Shown here: positions 26,889 through 35,481 of the stretch, in pieces | Layout of the letters: each line of letters begins with the position of its first letter | Numbering within the stretch: the stretch's first letter is position 1 | NCBI GenBank assembly: GCA_036844765.1 | Contig: DAIUFE010000007.1 | Span: 1 to 64,000, forward strand | Direction of reading: 5' to 3' | Origin: Thermocaproicibacter sp036844765 | GTDB taxonomy: Bacteria; Bacillota; Clostridia; Oscillospirales; Acutalibacteraceae | DNA: 64,000 nucleotides | The notes under the pieces: model-generated | Seen by the model: only the letters and a program-made list of their open reading frames with translations | Database searches by the model: none | Told to the model about the DNA's origin: nothing | Position numbers and translations under genes: made by a program

Positions 26889-28188
26889 TTACTGGATTCC
26901 AGGCAGCTTCGGTAGGGCGTCGAACCCTTTCTGCAGGTCCGCGTCGCTTGGGACGAAATCGACCATGGTGCCCTGCAAATAAGACTCGTAGGCGGCCATA
27001 TCGAAGAATCCGGTACCCGTCAGGCCGAACAGGATGGTTTCGGCTTTTCCGGATTCCCTGCAGCGAAGCGCTTCGTCGATTGCCACGCGGATGGCGTGCG
27101 AGGATTCTGGCGCGGGCAGGATCGTCTCGTGCTTTGCAAAGTAGACGGCGGCCTCGAAGACCTTGGTCTGTTTGACGGACACCGCCTCGATGTAGCCGTC
27201 GTGGTGCAGCTTTGAAAGAATCGGCGACATGCCGTGATACCTCAGGCCGCCGGCGTGGTCCGGGGAGGGAATGAAGCCGCTGCCGAGCGTGTACATTTTG
27301 GCCAGCGGGGTGACTTTTCCCGTATCGCAGAAGTCGTAGGCATACCGACCGCGCGTGAACGACGGGCAGGAGGCTGGCTCCACGGCGATGATCCGCGGCG
27401 AGGCGCTGCCCAGCAGCTTATCCCGGATGAACGGCGCAATCAGCCCTCCCAAGTTGGAGCCGCCCCCCGCGCAGCCGATGATCACGTCGGGGTACTCGCC
27501 CAGCAGCTCCATCGCCTGCTGCGACTCCAGTCCAATGACGGATTGATGCAGCAGCACCTGGTTGAGCACGGAGCCGAGCACATAGCGGCAGCCCTTCGTA
27601 CCGACCGCCGTTTCCACCGCTTCTGAGATTGCGCAGCCCAGGCTGCCGCCGGTCGCCGGGTCCTTCTGCAGAATCTCCCGGCCGACTTTCGTGGTCTTGC
27701 TGGGGCTTGCGACGATGTTCGCCCCGAACGGCGCACGCCTCCGCCAGGGCGGTCCCCCACTGGCCGGCCCCGGTCTCCGTGGTAAGGGACGTCAGCCCCT
27801 GCTCCTTGGCATAATAGGCCTGAGCCGCTGCGGAGTTGAGCTTGTGGCTACCCGAGGTGTTGTTGCCCTCGAATTTGTAGTAAATCTTCGCGGGCGTCTT
27901 CAGGGCTTTTTCGAGGTTGTACGCGCGGACCAGCGGTGACGGGCGGTACATTCTGTAAAATTCCTGGATCCCCTCCGGAATGTCGATGTACGGTGTCTTG
28001 TCGTCCATCTCCTGTCCGGCGAGCTTTTTGCAGAAGATCGGGTACAGTTCCTCTTCCCGGATGGGCTTGCCGGTCGCGGGATTCAGCATGGCGTCCGGCT
28101 TCTTTTTCATGAACGCGCGGATGTTGAGCCACCGCTTTGGTACCTGGTCTTCTTTGAGATACAGTTTGTGCGGGATATTCCTCGACAT
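26889..28188 (-). pseudogene. trpB: TrpB2-type tryptophan synthase beta chain, frameshifted by an internal deletion
   Basis: A PLP-dependent TrpB-like protein (the long TrpB2 form) split into two frames. The first part, from MSRNIPHKLY, holds the PLP Lys in NNTSGSHKLNSAAAQ and runs to WGTALAEACAV. The reading frame then shifts near 27720-27735, and the other frame resumes with ANIVASPSKTTKVGR and continues to a normal C-terminus with GCAGGGSNLGG. Family members have about 27 more residues at this point, so roughly 75-85 bp are missing and the length change is not a multiple of three. TTCGG may be the recombined microhomology. The start follows GGAG, behind a Trp T-box. It is either a broken gene or an assembly error. 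Confidence 0.8.
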
Positions 28189-28204
28189 AAACATTTCTCC
28201 TTTC

Positions 28205-28508
28205 CGGAAAAATAAAATAAAAAAGGGCCCTTCTCTCAGCAAAGAGCCTGAGACAAAAGCCTTTTCTTCTGCGGTGCCACTCAGATTGGCGCAACGCGCC
28301 CACTTATTCCCTATACCGTCATATAGGTTCCGCTGATAACGGGAGGAAAACCCGTCGGGCATTACTCGGCGGCCGCGCCGCCTTTCTCCCCGCCCTCGTA
28401 AGTCCATTCGGCAAGGCCCCGCCTGCCGCGCTCCCACTGCCTGCGGCTCGCTGTGAATCGGCGGCGATGCTTACTCCTCTTACTCGTCGGTTTCTTTACT
28501 CTGTTAAA
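28205..28508 (-). promoter_or_regulatory. Tryptophan T-box leader
   Basis: On the minus strand, the T-box core TGGCACCGC (28271-28279) is followed by a long terminator: AAAAGGCTTTTGTCTCAG pairs with CTGAGAGAAGGGCCCTTTT, then T-rich sequence (28210-28266). About 125 nt upstream, GAATGGACTTACG puts the specifier codon TGG (28404-28406, Trp) in a GAA-NNN-A context. Uncharged tRNA-Trp would favour antitermination and expression of trpB2. Confidence 0.88.
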
Positions 28509-28516
28509 TTTCCCTC

Positions 28517-28545
28517 ATTCTACACCACAGCGGCCGCAATGTCAA
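28517..28545 (-). promoter_or_regulatory. Promoter of the T-box/trpB2 transcript
   Basis: On the minus strand, TTGACA (28540-28545), a 17-bp spacer and TAGAAT (28517-28522). Confidence 0.88.
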
Positions 28546-28997
28546 GCGCTTGGATCCTGTTTTTGCGCCCTGAAGGTATCATCCGCGTTCTACGCGGAAA
28601 GCGCGATCACGTGAAACTGCTGCCGGGAGAGCCGCCGCCGCGCACGCCCGACAACCGGAACCACACCAAACCGTAAGCGCCTGTCCGCAAGCAGCCGCAT
28701 GGGGAAACCTGCGCGGCGGTTCTATCGTTCCGGCTCCTGCCCCCGGTTTCCGGGCTTCTCCGACCGTGCGATCCCGTCGGCGGTCCTGCGGATTTTTTCC
28801 GCGGCTTGGGTGTCCCCGCGCACGGCCTTTATTTTGTGGCAGAGTCCTTTCCGTTGACGGTCGGGCGCTCGGCTTCGGCTTGCCGCTTCTTTGGCGCAAC
28901 TTTTTCTGTTAGTTCGCCGGAGCTCTGCGAAACGTCCGGGAGCGTGCGGAAAATTTGAGAGAAGGGCCGGACAGGAGCGCAAAGTGGCCCGCTCCGA
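28546..28997. other. Intergenic stretch, no gene recognised
   Basis: About 450 bases upstream of the T-box promoter. Frames on both strands are short, rich in Arg, Pro and Ala, and have no convincing start or family resemblance. It may hold a decayed gene. Confidence 0.45.
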
Positions 28998-29165
28998 CTA
29001 TCCGCACACCTTTGTCATGTGGTCGACATACCTGTGCAGCTCTTCGGACGTTCTGATTTCGTCATTCTGCCGGTGCACGGTCATCTGAACACGAACGGGG
29101 AGCCTCATGAAATACCGACGGGTGCTGTCGCTGCCCATGAGAAGTTCGTGAAGATCCTGATACAT
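28998..29165 (-). CDS. Small protein of unknown function (55 residues)
   Basis: A 55-residue reading frame starting MYQDLHELLMGSD and ending KVCG. GAGGTGA lies six bases before its ATG, a near-ideal ribosome site, which is the main reason to call it. It is mixed in charge and predicted mostly helical, with no membrane segment; LPVRVQMTVHRQ followed by a Glu/Leu-rich helix suggests a small DNA- or protein-binding module. I do not recognise the family with confidence. It stands between the C69 dipeptidase and the trpB2 region, both on the same strand. Confidence 0.6.
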   Translation of the reverse strand: MYQDLHELLMGSDSTRRYFMRLPVRVQMTVHRQNDEIRTSEELHRYVDHMTKVCG

Positions 29166-29356
29166 GAAAATCACCTCGCGGTTAGTATCCGCAAGGCGGT
29201 AAAAATTACAGGAGGGAAAATCTTGAAACAGAATGGAAAGGTTGAGAGGAAGGACAGACAATCAGTGCAAAGCGGTATTTCGGATCACGGTAAAGTTTAC
29301 GCCGGGTTTTACGAGGGATGGGGGGCGTGGGCCGTAAGGCGGAGCACCGTGTCCCG

Positions 29357-30841
29357 TCAAGCGTCCGATCTGGAAAAAGCGTTCTTCATCCGGCTGCTCA
29401 GCTCGAAGAGGACTTTATCTAACGTGTCGGCGGTTTCTTTTTTCAGCATGTCCGCGATTTCCTGATTGGCCTGTTCCCGAAGGGCAGCCCGTTTTGCAGA
29501 ATCCGCTTCCCGCCGGAGTTTCCCGTCATATTGGCCGATCAGCGCATGCCCTTCGGACTGTACGGCGAGCTGATACCGCTCGATATGGAATATGGATTGA
29601 CTGTACGATGCGTCCGCCATAGCGGCAAGCAGGCGGCTGGACCAGTAGAAATTGTCGGTCGAAACTTCCTTTGCGGTATTGGCAAGATAGTCCGGCGTTG
29701 CGGGCACATTGGCGTAAAAAGGCGCCATCGCATTGAAGACGTTGGAAGCAAAGGCGAGCCACTCCACCGTGCGGAACTCCTCCGGGACGTCCGGGCGCAT
29801 CTGGATCAAAGCCATAAAGTCGTTCCGGTTGATGCCGATCGGGCGGAAGATGCCTTTCATAGCTGGGTCGCCGTGGCCTTCATAGGGGTCGTACGGCGTT
29901 CCCTGATAATGAGAGGACAGCGCGTATTTTACATCCTCCGGCGTGATCTTCTTCTCCGGCACCATGCACCAGGGCAGATCGTCGGAACGCGGCGTGAAAT
30001 CCGCATCCGGGCCGTCCCATTCCCGGGTGCGGGGGTTCAAATACCGCAGCATGAACCAGGCGCGCGGCGTATTGTAAACGTGATCCGCATCGTCGTGGCT
30101 TCCGAAAGCGTCTCTGGGGTTAAAGCCTCCGTTCAGCGACAGATCCAAATGGTTTTTCTCAATGAACTCCTTCAGATCGGCCGAGCACAGATAGTTTTTC
30201 TGTTCGGTCAGCGCATCCGCCAGATCGAACCGGTCCAGTCCCAGCTGATTCGGCATCACGACATAAACGTCGTCCGGCACCTTTCTGGCGATCCAGTGAT
30301 GGCCGCCGACGGTCTCCAGCCACCAGATTTCATTGACGTCCTGAAAGGCGATGCCGTTGCTCTCATAGGTGCCGTACTTTTCCAGCAGGCCGCCCAGCCT
30401 CTCGACCCCTTCGCGGGCGCTGTGAACATAGGGAAGCACAACAGCGACGAGATCCTCCTCGCCGATGCCGCCGGCCGTTTCAGGCTGCCCCTCCCGCGCC
30501 GGACGGTACCGGACCAGCGGGTCCACCCCCAGCACTCTCGGGTTGGAAGTGATGGTCTCGGTGGCCGTCATGCCGACGTTCGCCTCATTCACGCCGCTGG
30601 CGGCCCAGACGCCCTCGCCTTTTACGGCGTTCGGCACCGCCGTGAACCGCATGGGATTTTTGGGCAGCTCGATTTCCACGTGGGAAAGCACGGATCGATA
30701 GGCTGCGGGCTGCTCCCCCGGATGAATCGTGACGAATTTTTTAGCGGTAAAATGACCGGAACCGGAATCGTCGTTCCGCGCGATCATGGTGGAACCGTCG
30801 TAGGATGCTTTTTTCCCGACCAGAATCGTTGTACAAGCCAT
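29357..30841 (-). CDS. C69-family dipeptidase
   Basis: A 494-residue N-terminal-nucleophile peptidase of family C69 (PepD-like). Cys3 in MACTTILVGKKAS is the expected nucleophile. DGSTMIARNDD, VNEANVGMTATET and ETVGGHHWIARKVPDDVYVVMPNQ are family blocks. It cleaves dipeptides in the cytoplasm and has no signal peptide. The N-terminal Cys would be exposed after removal of Met-Ala or autoprocessing. The start ATG follows GGGGG. Confidence 0.9.
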   Translation of the reverse strand: MACTTILVGKKASYDGSTMIARNDDSGSGHFTAKKFVTIHPGEQPAAYRSVLSHVEIELPKNPMRFTAVPNAVKGEGVWAASGVNEANVGMTATETITSNPRVLGVDPLVRYRPAREGQPETAGGIGEEDLVAVVLPYVHSAREGVERLGGLLEKYGTYESNGIAFQDVNEIWWLETVGGHHWIARKVPDDVYVVMPNQLGLDRFDLADALTEQKNYLCSADLKEFIEKNHLDLSLNGGFNPRDAFGSHDDADHVYNTPRAWFMLRYLNPRTREWDGPDADFTPRSDDLPWCMVPEKKITPEDVKYALSSHYQGTPYDPYEGHGDPAMKGIFRPIGINRNDFMALIQMRPDVPEEFRTVEWLAFASNVFNAMAPFYANVPATPDYLANTAKEVSTDNFYWSSRLLAAMADASYSQSIFHIERYQLAVQSEGHALIGQYDGKLRREADSAKRAALREQANQEIADMLKKETADTLDKVLFELSSRMKNAFSRSDA

Positions 30842-31027
30842 CAGGATACCCCCGCCATTGTAAAATAGTAGTAGTGTTTAAAGCCCCTCTCCAAGGGCTG
30901 TAGGTTCCGTGCCCTTTTGAAATTCTGCGAATCGTTCCGCTTCCATTTTATCATATGGCAACGGACTTCGCTACGGGTTCGGTTCCCGGGGCTCGGGTCA
31001 AAAGGTCGGGAACGTCGGAAAGCGGCG

Positions 31028-31669
31028 TCACACGCTCATTTTCTCCTGCTTGACTTTCTTATCCACCACGCGGCGGGAGGCAAGCTCGCTTTGCACGTCG
31101 CCGAGCGAGATGCCCATCTCCGTCATCAGGACGAGCACGTGGTAGGCGAGGTCGGCAATCTCATAGATCGCCTCGCCTTTGACCCCGCCCTTGGCGGCGA
31201 TGATCACTTCGGTTGCTTCCTCGCCGACCTTCTTCAGGATCTTGTCGATCCCCTTTTGGAACAGGTAGGTCGTGTAAGAGCCCTCTTTCCCGTTCGTTTT
31301 CCTGTCGGCCAGGAGTGCCATGAGGCCTTCGGCGGAAAACGGCTCCTCCCCCCAGACGTCGTCCGAAAAGCAGGAGTCGTTCCCCAGATGGCAGGCCGGG
31401 CCGTCCTTTTTCACGTAGACGAGAAGGGCGTCCCTGTCGCAGTCCGGCTTGATGTTTACAATGTGCTGAACGTTGCCGGACGTCTCGCCCTTGCGCCAAA
31501 GCTCTCCGCGCGAGCGGGACCAGAAGCACGTTCTGCCCTCCGCGATGCTGATTCCGAGGCTTTCCCTGTTCATGTAAGCGAGCGTGAGCACTTTTTTGCT
31601 CTCCGCGTCCACCACGACGGCGGGGATCAGTCCCTTTTCGTCGAATTTCAGCTTGTCTGTGCCGACCAT
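31028..31669 (-). CDS. hisI: Bifunctional phosphoribosyl-AMP cyclohydrolase / phosphoribosyl-ATP pyrophosphatase
   Basis: A 213-residue fusion carrying out steps 2 and 3 of histidine synthesis. The HisI half (1-110) has FWSRSRGELWRKGETSGNVQ and the zinc-site segment DCDRDALLVYV. The HisE half (about 120-205) has GSYTTYLFQKGIDKILKKVGEEATEVIIAAKG. It is the last gene of the his operon, 12 bp after hisF. Confidence 0.95.
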   Translation of the reverse strand: MVGTDKLKFDEKGLIPAVVVDAESKKVLTLAYMNRESLGISIAEGRTCFWSRSRGELWRKGETSGNVQHIVNIKPDCDRDALLVYVKKDGPACHLGNDSCFSDDVWGEEPFSAEGLMALLADRKTNGKEGSYTTYLFQKGIDKILKKVGEEATEVIIAAKGGVKGEAIYEIADLAYHVLVLMTEMGISLGDVQSELASRRVVDKKVKQEKMSV

Positions 31670-31681
31670 GGCGCTTTCCTC

Positions 31682-32440
31682 CTATATTCTGACATTGATG
31701 TTTTCCCGCCTGAGGGCGAGCTTCAGCTCCCCGATATCCACTTCGCCGAAGTGGAAGATTGAGGCGGCAAGCGCCGCGTCCACCCCGGGCAGTTTTTTGA
31801 AAAGCGCTGTGAAATCCCCGATGCGTCCCGCCCCGCCCGAGGCGATGACGGGAATGGAGACGATGGAGCAGACCGCGCCGAGCAGCTCGAGGTCGAAGCC
31901 GCTTTTCACGCCGTCGGTGTCGATGCTGTTGACCACGAGCTCCCCGGCGCCGAGTTGCTCGCCCCGCTTGATCCATTCGAGGGCGTCCATGCCCGTGTCG
32001 TCCCTGCCGCCGCGGGCGAAAACATGGAACGCGCCGTCCACCCGCTTGACGTCGACCGACAGAACGACGCACTGGCTGCCGTATTGGAGGGCGGCGGCGC
32101 GGATGAGGTCCGGGTCCCTGATCGCACCGGTGTTCACGCTCACCTTGTCCGCGCCGCATTTAAGCACGCGGTCGAAGTCGCCGGCGCACGAGATCCCCCC
32201 GCCCACCGTGAGAGGGATGAACAGACGGGCGGCCGTCTCCTTCAGAATGTCGGTGAAGATGCGTCTGCCCTGCGCGGAGGCCGTTATGTCGTAAAAGACG
32301 AGCTCGTCCGCGCCGCTTTCCCCGTAGAATTCGGCCAGCTTCACGGGGGAGGATACGTCGCGCAGCCCGAGAAAATTCCGGCCCTTCACCACTCTGCCGC
32401 CCCTGACGTCAAGGCAGGGGATAATCCGCTTTGCTATCAT
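31682..32440 (-). CDS. hisF: Imidazole glycerol phosphate synthase, cyclase subunit
   Basis: A 252-residue TIM barrel that uses ammonia from HisH to make imidazole glycerol phosphate and AICAR. MIAKRIIPCLDVRGGRVVKG carries the catalytic Asp; LTVGGGISC and VIASGGAGRIGD bind phosphate. The start ATG lies 32 bp inside the 3' end of hisA, implying coupling. Confidence 0.95.
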   Translation of the reverse strand: MIAKRIIPCLDVRGGRVVKGRNFLGLRDVSSPVKLAEFYGESGADELVFYDITASAQGRRIFTDILKETAARLFIPLTVGGGISCAGDFDRVLKCGADKVSVNTGAIRDPDLIRAAALQYGSQCVVLSVDVKRVDGAFHVFARGGRDDTGMDALEWIKRGEQLGAGELVVNSIDTDGVKSGFDLELLGAVCSIVSIPVIASGGAGRIGDFTALFKKLPGVDAALAASIFHFGEVDIGELKLALRRENINVRI

Positions 32441-33167
32441 CGGGCACGCTCCATTCTTTTGCCGAAGCGACCGCCTCGGCAAGTTTGATATCTCCCGTAT
32501 AGATCGCTTTGCCCAGGACCGCGCCGTACAGCCCGATGGAGCAGAGCTCTTGGATGTCCCCGAGGGACGAGACGCCCCCCGAAGCGACGATGCGGGCATC
32601 CACGGCGGCCGCCAGTTCCCTGTAAAGGCCCGGGTTCGTCCCGCCGAGGACGCCGTCCTTCGAGATGTCCGTACAGATGATCGTGCGTACGCCGCACCCC
32701 GCCATCTCTCTGCAGAAATCCAGACACCCGCGGCGGGAGACCTCCGTCCAGCCCTTTACGGCCGCCTTTCCATCCCTGACGTCGACGCCCACGGCGATCA
32801 GGTCCCCGTACCGGCGGGCCATCCCGGCGGCAAAGCCGGGCCTTGTCACGGCGGCGGTGCCGAGAATCACGCGGCGGGCTCCGGCGGCGGCGTACTTTTC
32901 GACGGTGCCGGCCGAACGGATGCCGCCGCCCACCTCGGCCTTCACGCCGCGGACGGACAGGATGCGCCGGATCGTGTCGAAATTCGCCGTCGTCCCGTCC
33001 CTGGCGCCCTCCAGATCGACGACGTGCAGCCACTCGGCGCCCGCGTCCCGGAAAGACAGCGCCAGGGAGACGGGGTCGTCCGGATACACGGTCATCCTCC
33101 CGTAGTCGCCGCGCAGAAGGCGGACGGCGCGGCCTTTGTAGAGGTCGATTGCCGGAATGACAATCAT
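32409..33167 (-). CDS. hisA: Phosphoribosylformimino-5-aminoimidazole carboxamide ribotide isomerase
   Basis: A 252-residue TIM barrel homologous to HisF. MIVIPAIDLYKGRAVRL holds the catalytic Asp of the N-half. VGGGIRS and IVASGGVSSLGD bind the phosphates. The ATG overlaps the hisH stop (ATGA). The C-terminal tail after KEWSVPDD extends over the hisF start. Confidence 0.95.
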   Translation of the reverse strand: MIVIPAIDLYKGRAVRLLRGDYGRMTVYPDDPVSLALSFRDAGAEWLHVVDLEGARDGTTANFDTIRRILSVRGVKAEVGGGIRSAGTVEKYAAAGARRVILGTAAVTRPGFAAGMARRYGDLIAVGVDVRDGKAAVKGWTEVSRRGCLDFCREMAGCGVRTIICTDISKDGVLGGTNPGLYRELAAAVDARIVASGGVSSLGDIQELCSIGLYGAVLGKAIYTGDIKLAEAVASAKEWSVPDDSKADYPLP

Positions 33168-33796
33168 CGCGCGCCCTCCCCGAGCCCGCAGAAAGCGCGG
33201 AGGATTTTAAGCCCCGCCTCACCGCTTTTTTCCGGGTGAAACTGGGTCCCGTATACGTTCCCGCAGGCCGCCGCGGCCGTCAGCTCCGCGCCGTACTCGG
33301 TCGTCGCGATCACCGACGCCCCGCAGCCGGCGGCGCAGTAGGAGTGGACGAAATAGACATGTTCGCCCTCGCCGGTGTAGCGGAACAGCGGGCTTTTCGG
33401 CTTGTCTTTCGGGAAGTGCAGGGCGTTCCAGCCGATGTGCGGGATCTTATAGCCCGCCGGTACGACGGGCCGGATCGGCACCACCTCGCCCCGGATGAGG
33501 CCGAGGCCCTCGTGCTCTCCGAACTCGAAACTCCTGTCGAAAAGAAGCTGCATTCCCAGACAGATGCCGAGAAGGGGCTTTCCCTTTCCCGCTTCCTCCC
33601 GCAGAACGTCGAAAAGCCCGCCGGAACGGAGCTTTTCAGCCGCGTCCCCGAAGGCCCCCACGCCGGGCAGGATGATCTTCTCACTGTTCCTGATCCTTGA
33701 AATGTCGCCGGTGATTTCGGCTTCCTGCCCGATGCGCCGCAGCGAGCATGAAAGCGAGAAGAGATTTCCGACGCCGTAGTCGACGATTGCGATCAT
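33164..33796 (-). CDS. hisH: Imidazole glycerol phosphate synthase, glutaminase subunit
   Basis: A 210-residue class I glutamine amidotransferase. The nucleophile Cys is in LLGICLGMQLLF, and the His/Glu pair in GTQFHPEKSG. It supplies ammonia to HisF. GGGGG lies upstream of the ATG, after a 27-bp gap from hisB. Confidence 0.95.
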   Translation of the reverse strand: MIAIVDYGVGNLFSLSCSLRRIGQEAEITGDISRIRNSEKIILPGVGAFGDAAEKLRSGGLFDVLREEAGKGKPLLGICLGMQLLFDRSFEFGEHEGLGLIRGEVVPIRPVVPAGYKIPHIGWNALHFPKDKPKSPLFRYTGEGEHVYFVHSYCAAGCGASVIATTEYGAELTAAAACGNVYGTQFHPEKSGEAGLKILRAFCGLGEGAR

Positions 33797-33823
33797 ATCG
33801 TGTTCCCCCTTGCCGCCGCCGGC

Positions 33824-34414
33824 TCAGTCGATGATCCCCTTGGTGGAGGGCACCTCGCCGGCGCGGGCCGCGTCGAGTTTCACGGCGGCGGCGAGGGCGC
33901 GGGAAAACGCCTTGAAGCTGCCCTCGATGATGTGGTGGGAGTTCGTGCCGGAAAGCTGCCTGACATGCACGGTGATTCCCGACCGGCGCGCAAAAGCGAG
34001 GAAGAACTCCTCCGTCAGCTCGGTGTCAAAGCTGCCGACCTTCTGCGCCGGGATCTGCAGCCCGTACGACAGGCCGCCCCTGCCCGAAATGTCGACGGCG
34101 CAGAGAATCAGCGCCTCGTCCATGGGGAGGATGACGCTCCCATACCTTGTGATGCCCCTCATGTCGCCCAGAGCGTCGAGAAAGGCGTCCCCCAGGCAGA
34201 TGCCCACGTCTTCCACCGTGTGGTGGCCGTCCACCTCGACGTCGCCCTTGCAGACGGTGTCGAGGTCAAAATTCCCGTGCTTCGCAAAGAGCGTCAGCAT
34301 GTGGTTGAAAAAACCCACGCCCGTGTCGACGGAGCTTTTGCCGCCCCCGTCCAGGTTGAGGCTGAGACTGATCCGGGTTTCCGCCGTATTTCTCGTGACG
34401 GTCGCTTTTCTCAT
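33824..34414 (-). CDS. hisB: Imidazoleglycerol-phosphate dehydratase
   Basis: A 196-residue monofunctional dehydratase with the two metal-binding repeats: FFNHMLTLFAKHG with HHTVEDVGI, and the second half with NSHHIIEGSFKA. The histidinol-phosphatase domain found in enterobacterial HisB is absent, and no separate phosphatase is in the operon. The start overlaps the hisC stop by 4 bp. Confidence 0.95.
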   Translation of the reverse strand: MRKATVTRNTAETRISLSLNLDGGGKSSVDTGVGFFNHMLTLFAKHGNFDLDTVCKGDVEVDGHHTVEDVGICLGDAFLDALGDMRGITRYGSVILPMDEALILCAVDISGRGGLSYGLQIPAQKVGSFDTELTEEFFLAFARRSGITVHVRQLSGTNSHHIIEGSFKAFSRALAAAVKLDAARAGEVPSTKGIID

Positions 34415-35481
34415 TTTTCCGGACTCCTTTCAAGTATTTTGCTCAGCGCAAGGCAGAGCGCGTCCATCTGCTCCCCGCTCCCGACGGAGATGCGGAGGTA
34501 ATCGCCGATGCGGGGCTGGTCGAAGCGGCGCACGAGAATGCCGGCTTCCCGGAGCTTCGCGTAAAGCTTCCGTCCGGCAATGTCCGGATGCCTCGTGAAG
34601 AGAAAATTGGCCTTGGAATCGGTCATGACGAATCCCATCCGCTCCAGCCTTTCGGACGCTGACCGCCGCCCGGCCTCCAGGCGGCGCCAGTTCTCCTCGT
34701 AGTAAGCGTTGTCGTCCGCCGCAGCCTCGCCCGCGGCCAGTGTGAGCCGGTTGATATTATAAGGGTTCACGGAGTATTTGATCTTTTTGAGGTCTTTGAT
34801 CAGTTCTTCCGAGCCGAGCGCGAAGCCCAGCCGCGCGCCGGCCATGAAACGCGATTTCGAGTAGGTGCGCACCACGAGCAGGTTGTCGTATCTGCCGACA
34901 AGGCCCGCGCAGGACTCCGCCCCGAAGTCGACGTACGCCTCGTCCACGACGACCACGTTCCGCGGGTTGGCGGCCAGGATCGCTTCGATCGAACGGACCG
35001 GGAGCGCCAGCCCCGTGGGCGCGTTCGGGTTTGCCAGGACGACGGTGGCGCCGACCCCCAGATAGTCCGAAACGTCGACCGTGAAGTCGTCCCGCAGCGG
35101 CATCTCTTCGTACGGTATTCCGTAGAGGCCGGCCAGAACGCGGTAAAAGCCGTACGTGACGTCGGGAAACACGGCCCCGACGCCGCTTCCGCAGAAAGCC
35201 ATGAACGCGAACGAGAGCATCTCGTCCGAGCCGTTGGACAGCATGACGTTGCCCGGCCCCACGCCGAAGAGAGCGGCCAGCTTGGCCGTGAGCGCCTTCC
35301 CGTCCGGGTCGGGGTACAGGTTCAGCCTGCGGATCTCCGCCGGGGTCAGCCGCTCGGACACGCCGGGCGGCGGGGGAAAGGGCGCCTCGTTCGTATTGAG
35401 CTTGATGTACCCGCCGGACGGCTGCTCGCCGGGGACGTACGCCTCGAACGCGCGCAGCCGTTGGTTCAAAAATCTGCTCAT
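34411..35481 (-). CDS. hisC: Histidinol-phosphate aminotransferase
   Basis: A 356-residue fold-type I PLP enzyme that transaminates imidazole acetol phosphate. LNTNEAPFPPPP, ANPNAPTGLALP, VVDEAYVDFG and TYSKSRFMAGARLGF (PLP Lys in YSKS) are present. ATGA overlap with hisD. Confidence 0.94.
   Translation of the reverse strand: MSRFLNQRLRAFEAYVPGEQPSGGYIKLNTNEAPFPPPPGVSERLTPAEIRRLNLYPDPDGKALTAKLAALFGVGPGNVMLSNGSDEMLSFAFMAFCGSGVGAVFPDVTYGFYRVLAGLYGIPYEEMPLRDDFTVDVSDYLGVGATVVLANPNAPTGLALPVRSIEAILAANPRNVVVVDEAYVDFGAESCAGLVGRYDNLLVVRTYSKSRFMAGARLGFALGSEELIKDLKKIKYSVNPYNINRLTLAAGEAAADDNAYYEENWRRLEAGRRSASERLERMGFVMTDSKANFLFTRHPDIAGRKLYAKLREAGILVRRFDQPRIGDYLRISVGSGEQMDALCLALSKILERSPEK

Noticed and set aside
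28579..28982. Minus-strand frames of 86 and 106 codons between the T-box promoter and the 55-residue gene
   Set aside because: Compositionally biased (Arg, Ala, Pro), no ribosome site, overlapping each other in different frames, and no recognisable family.
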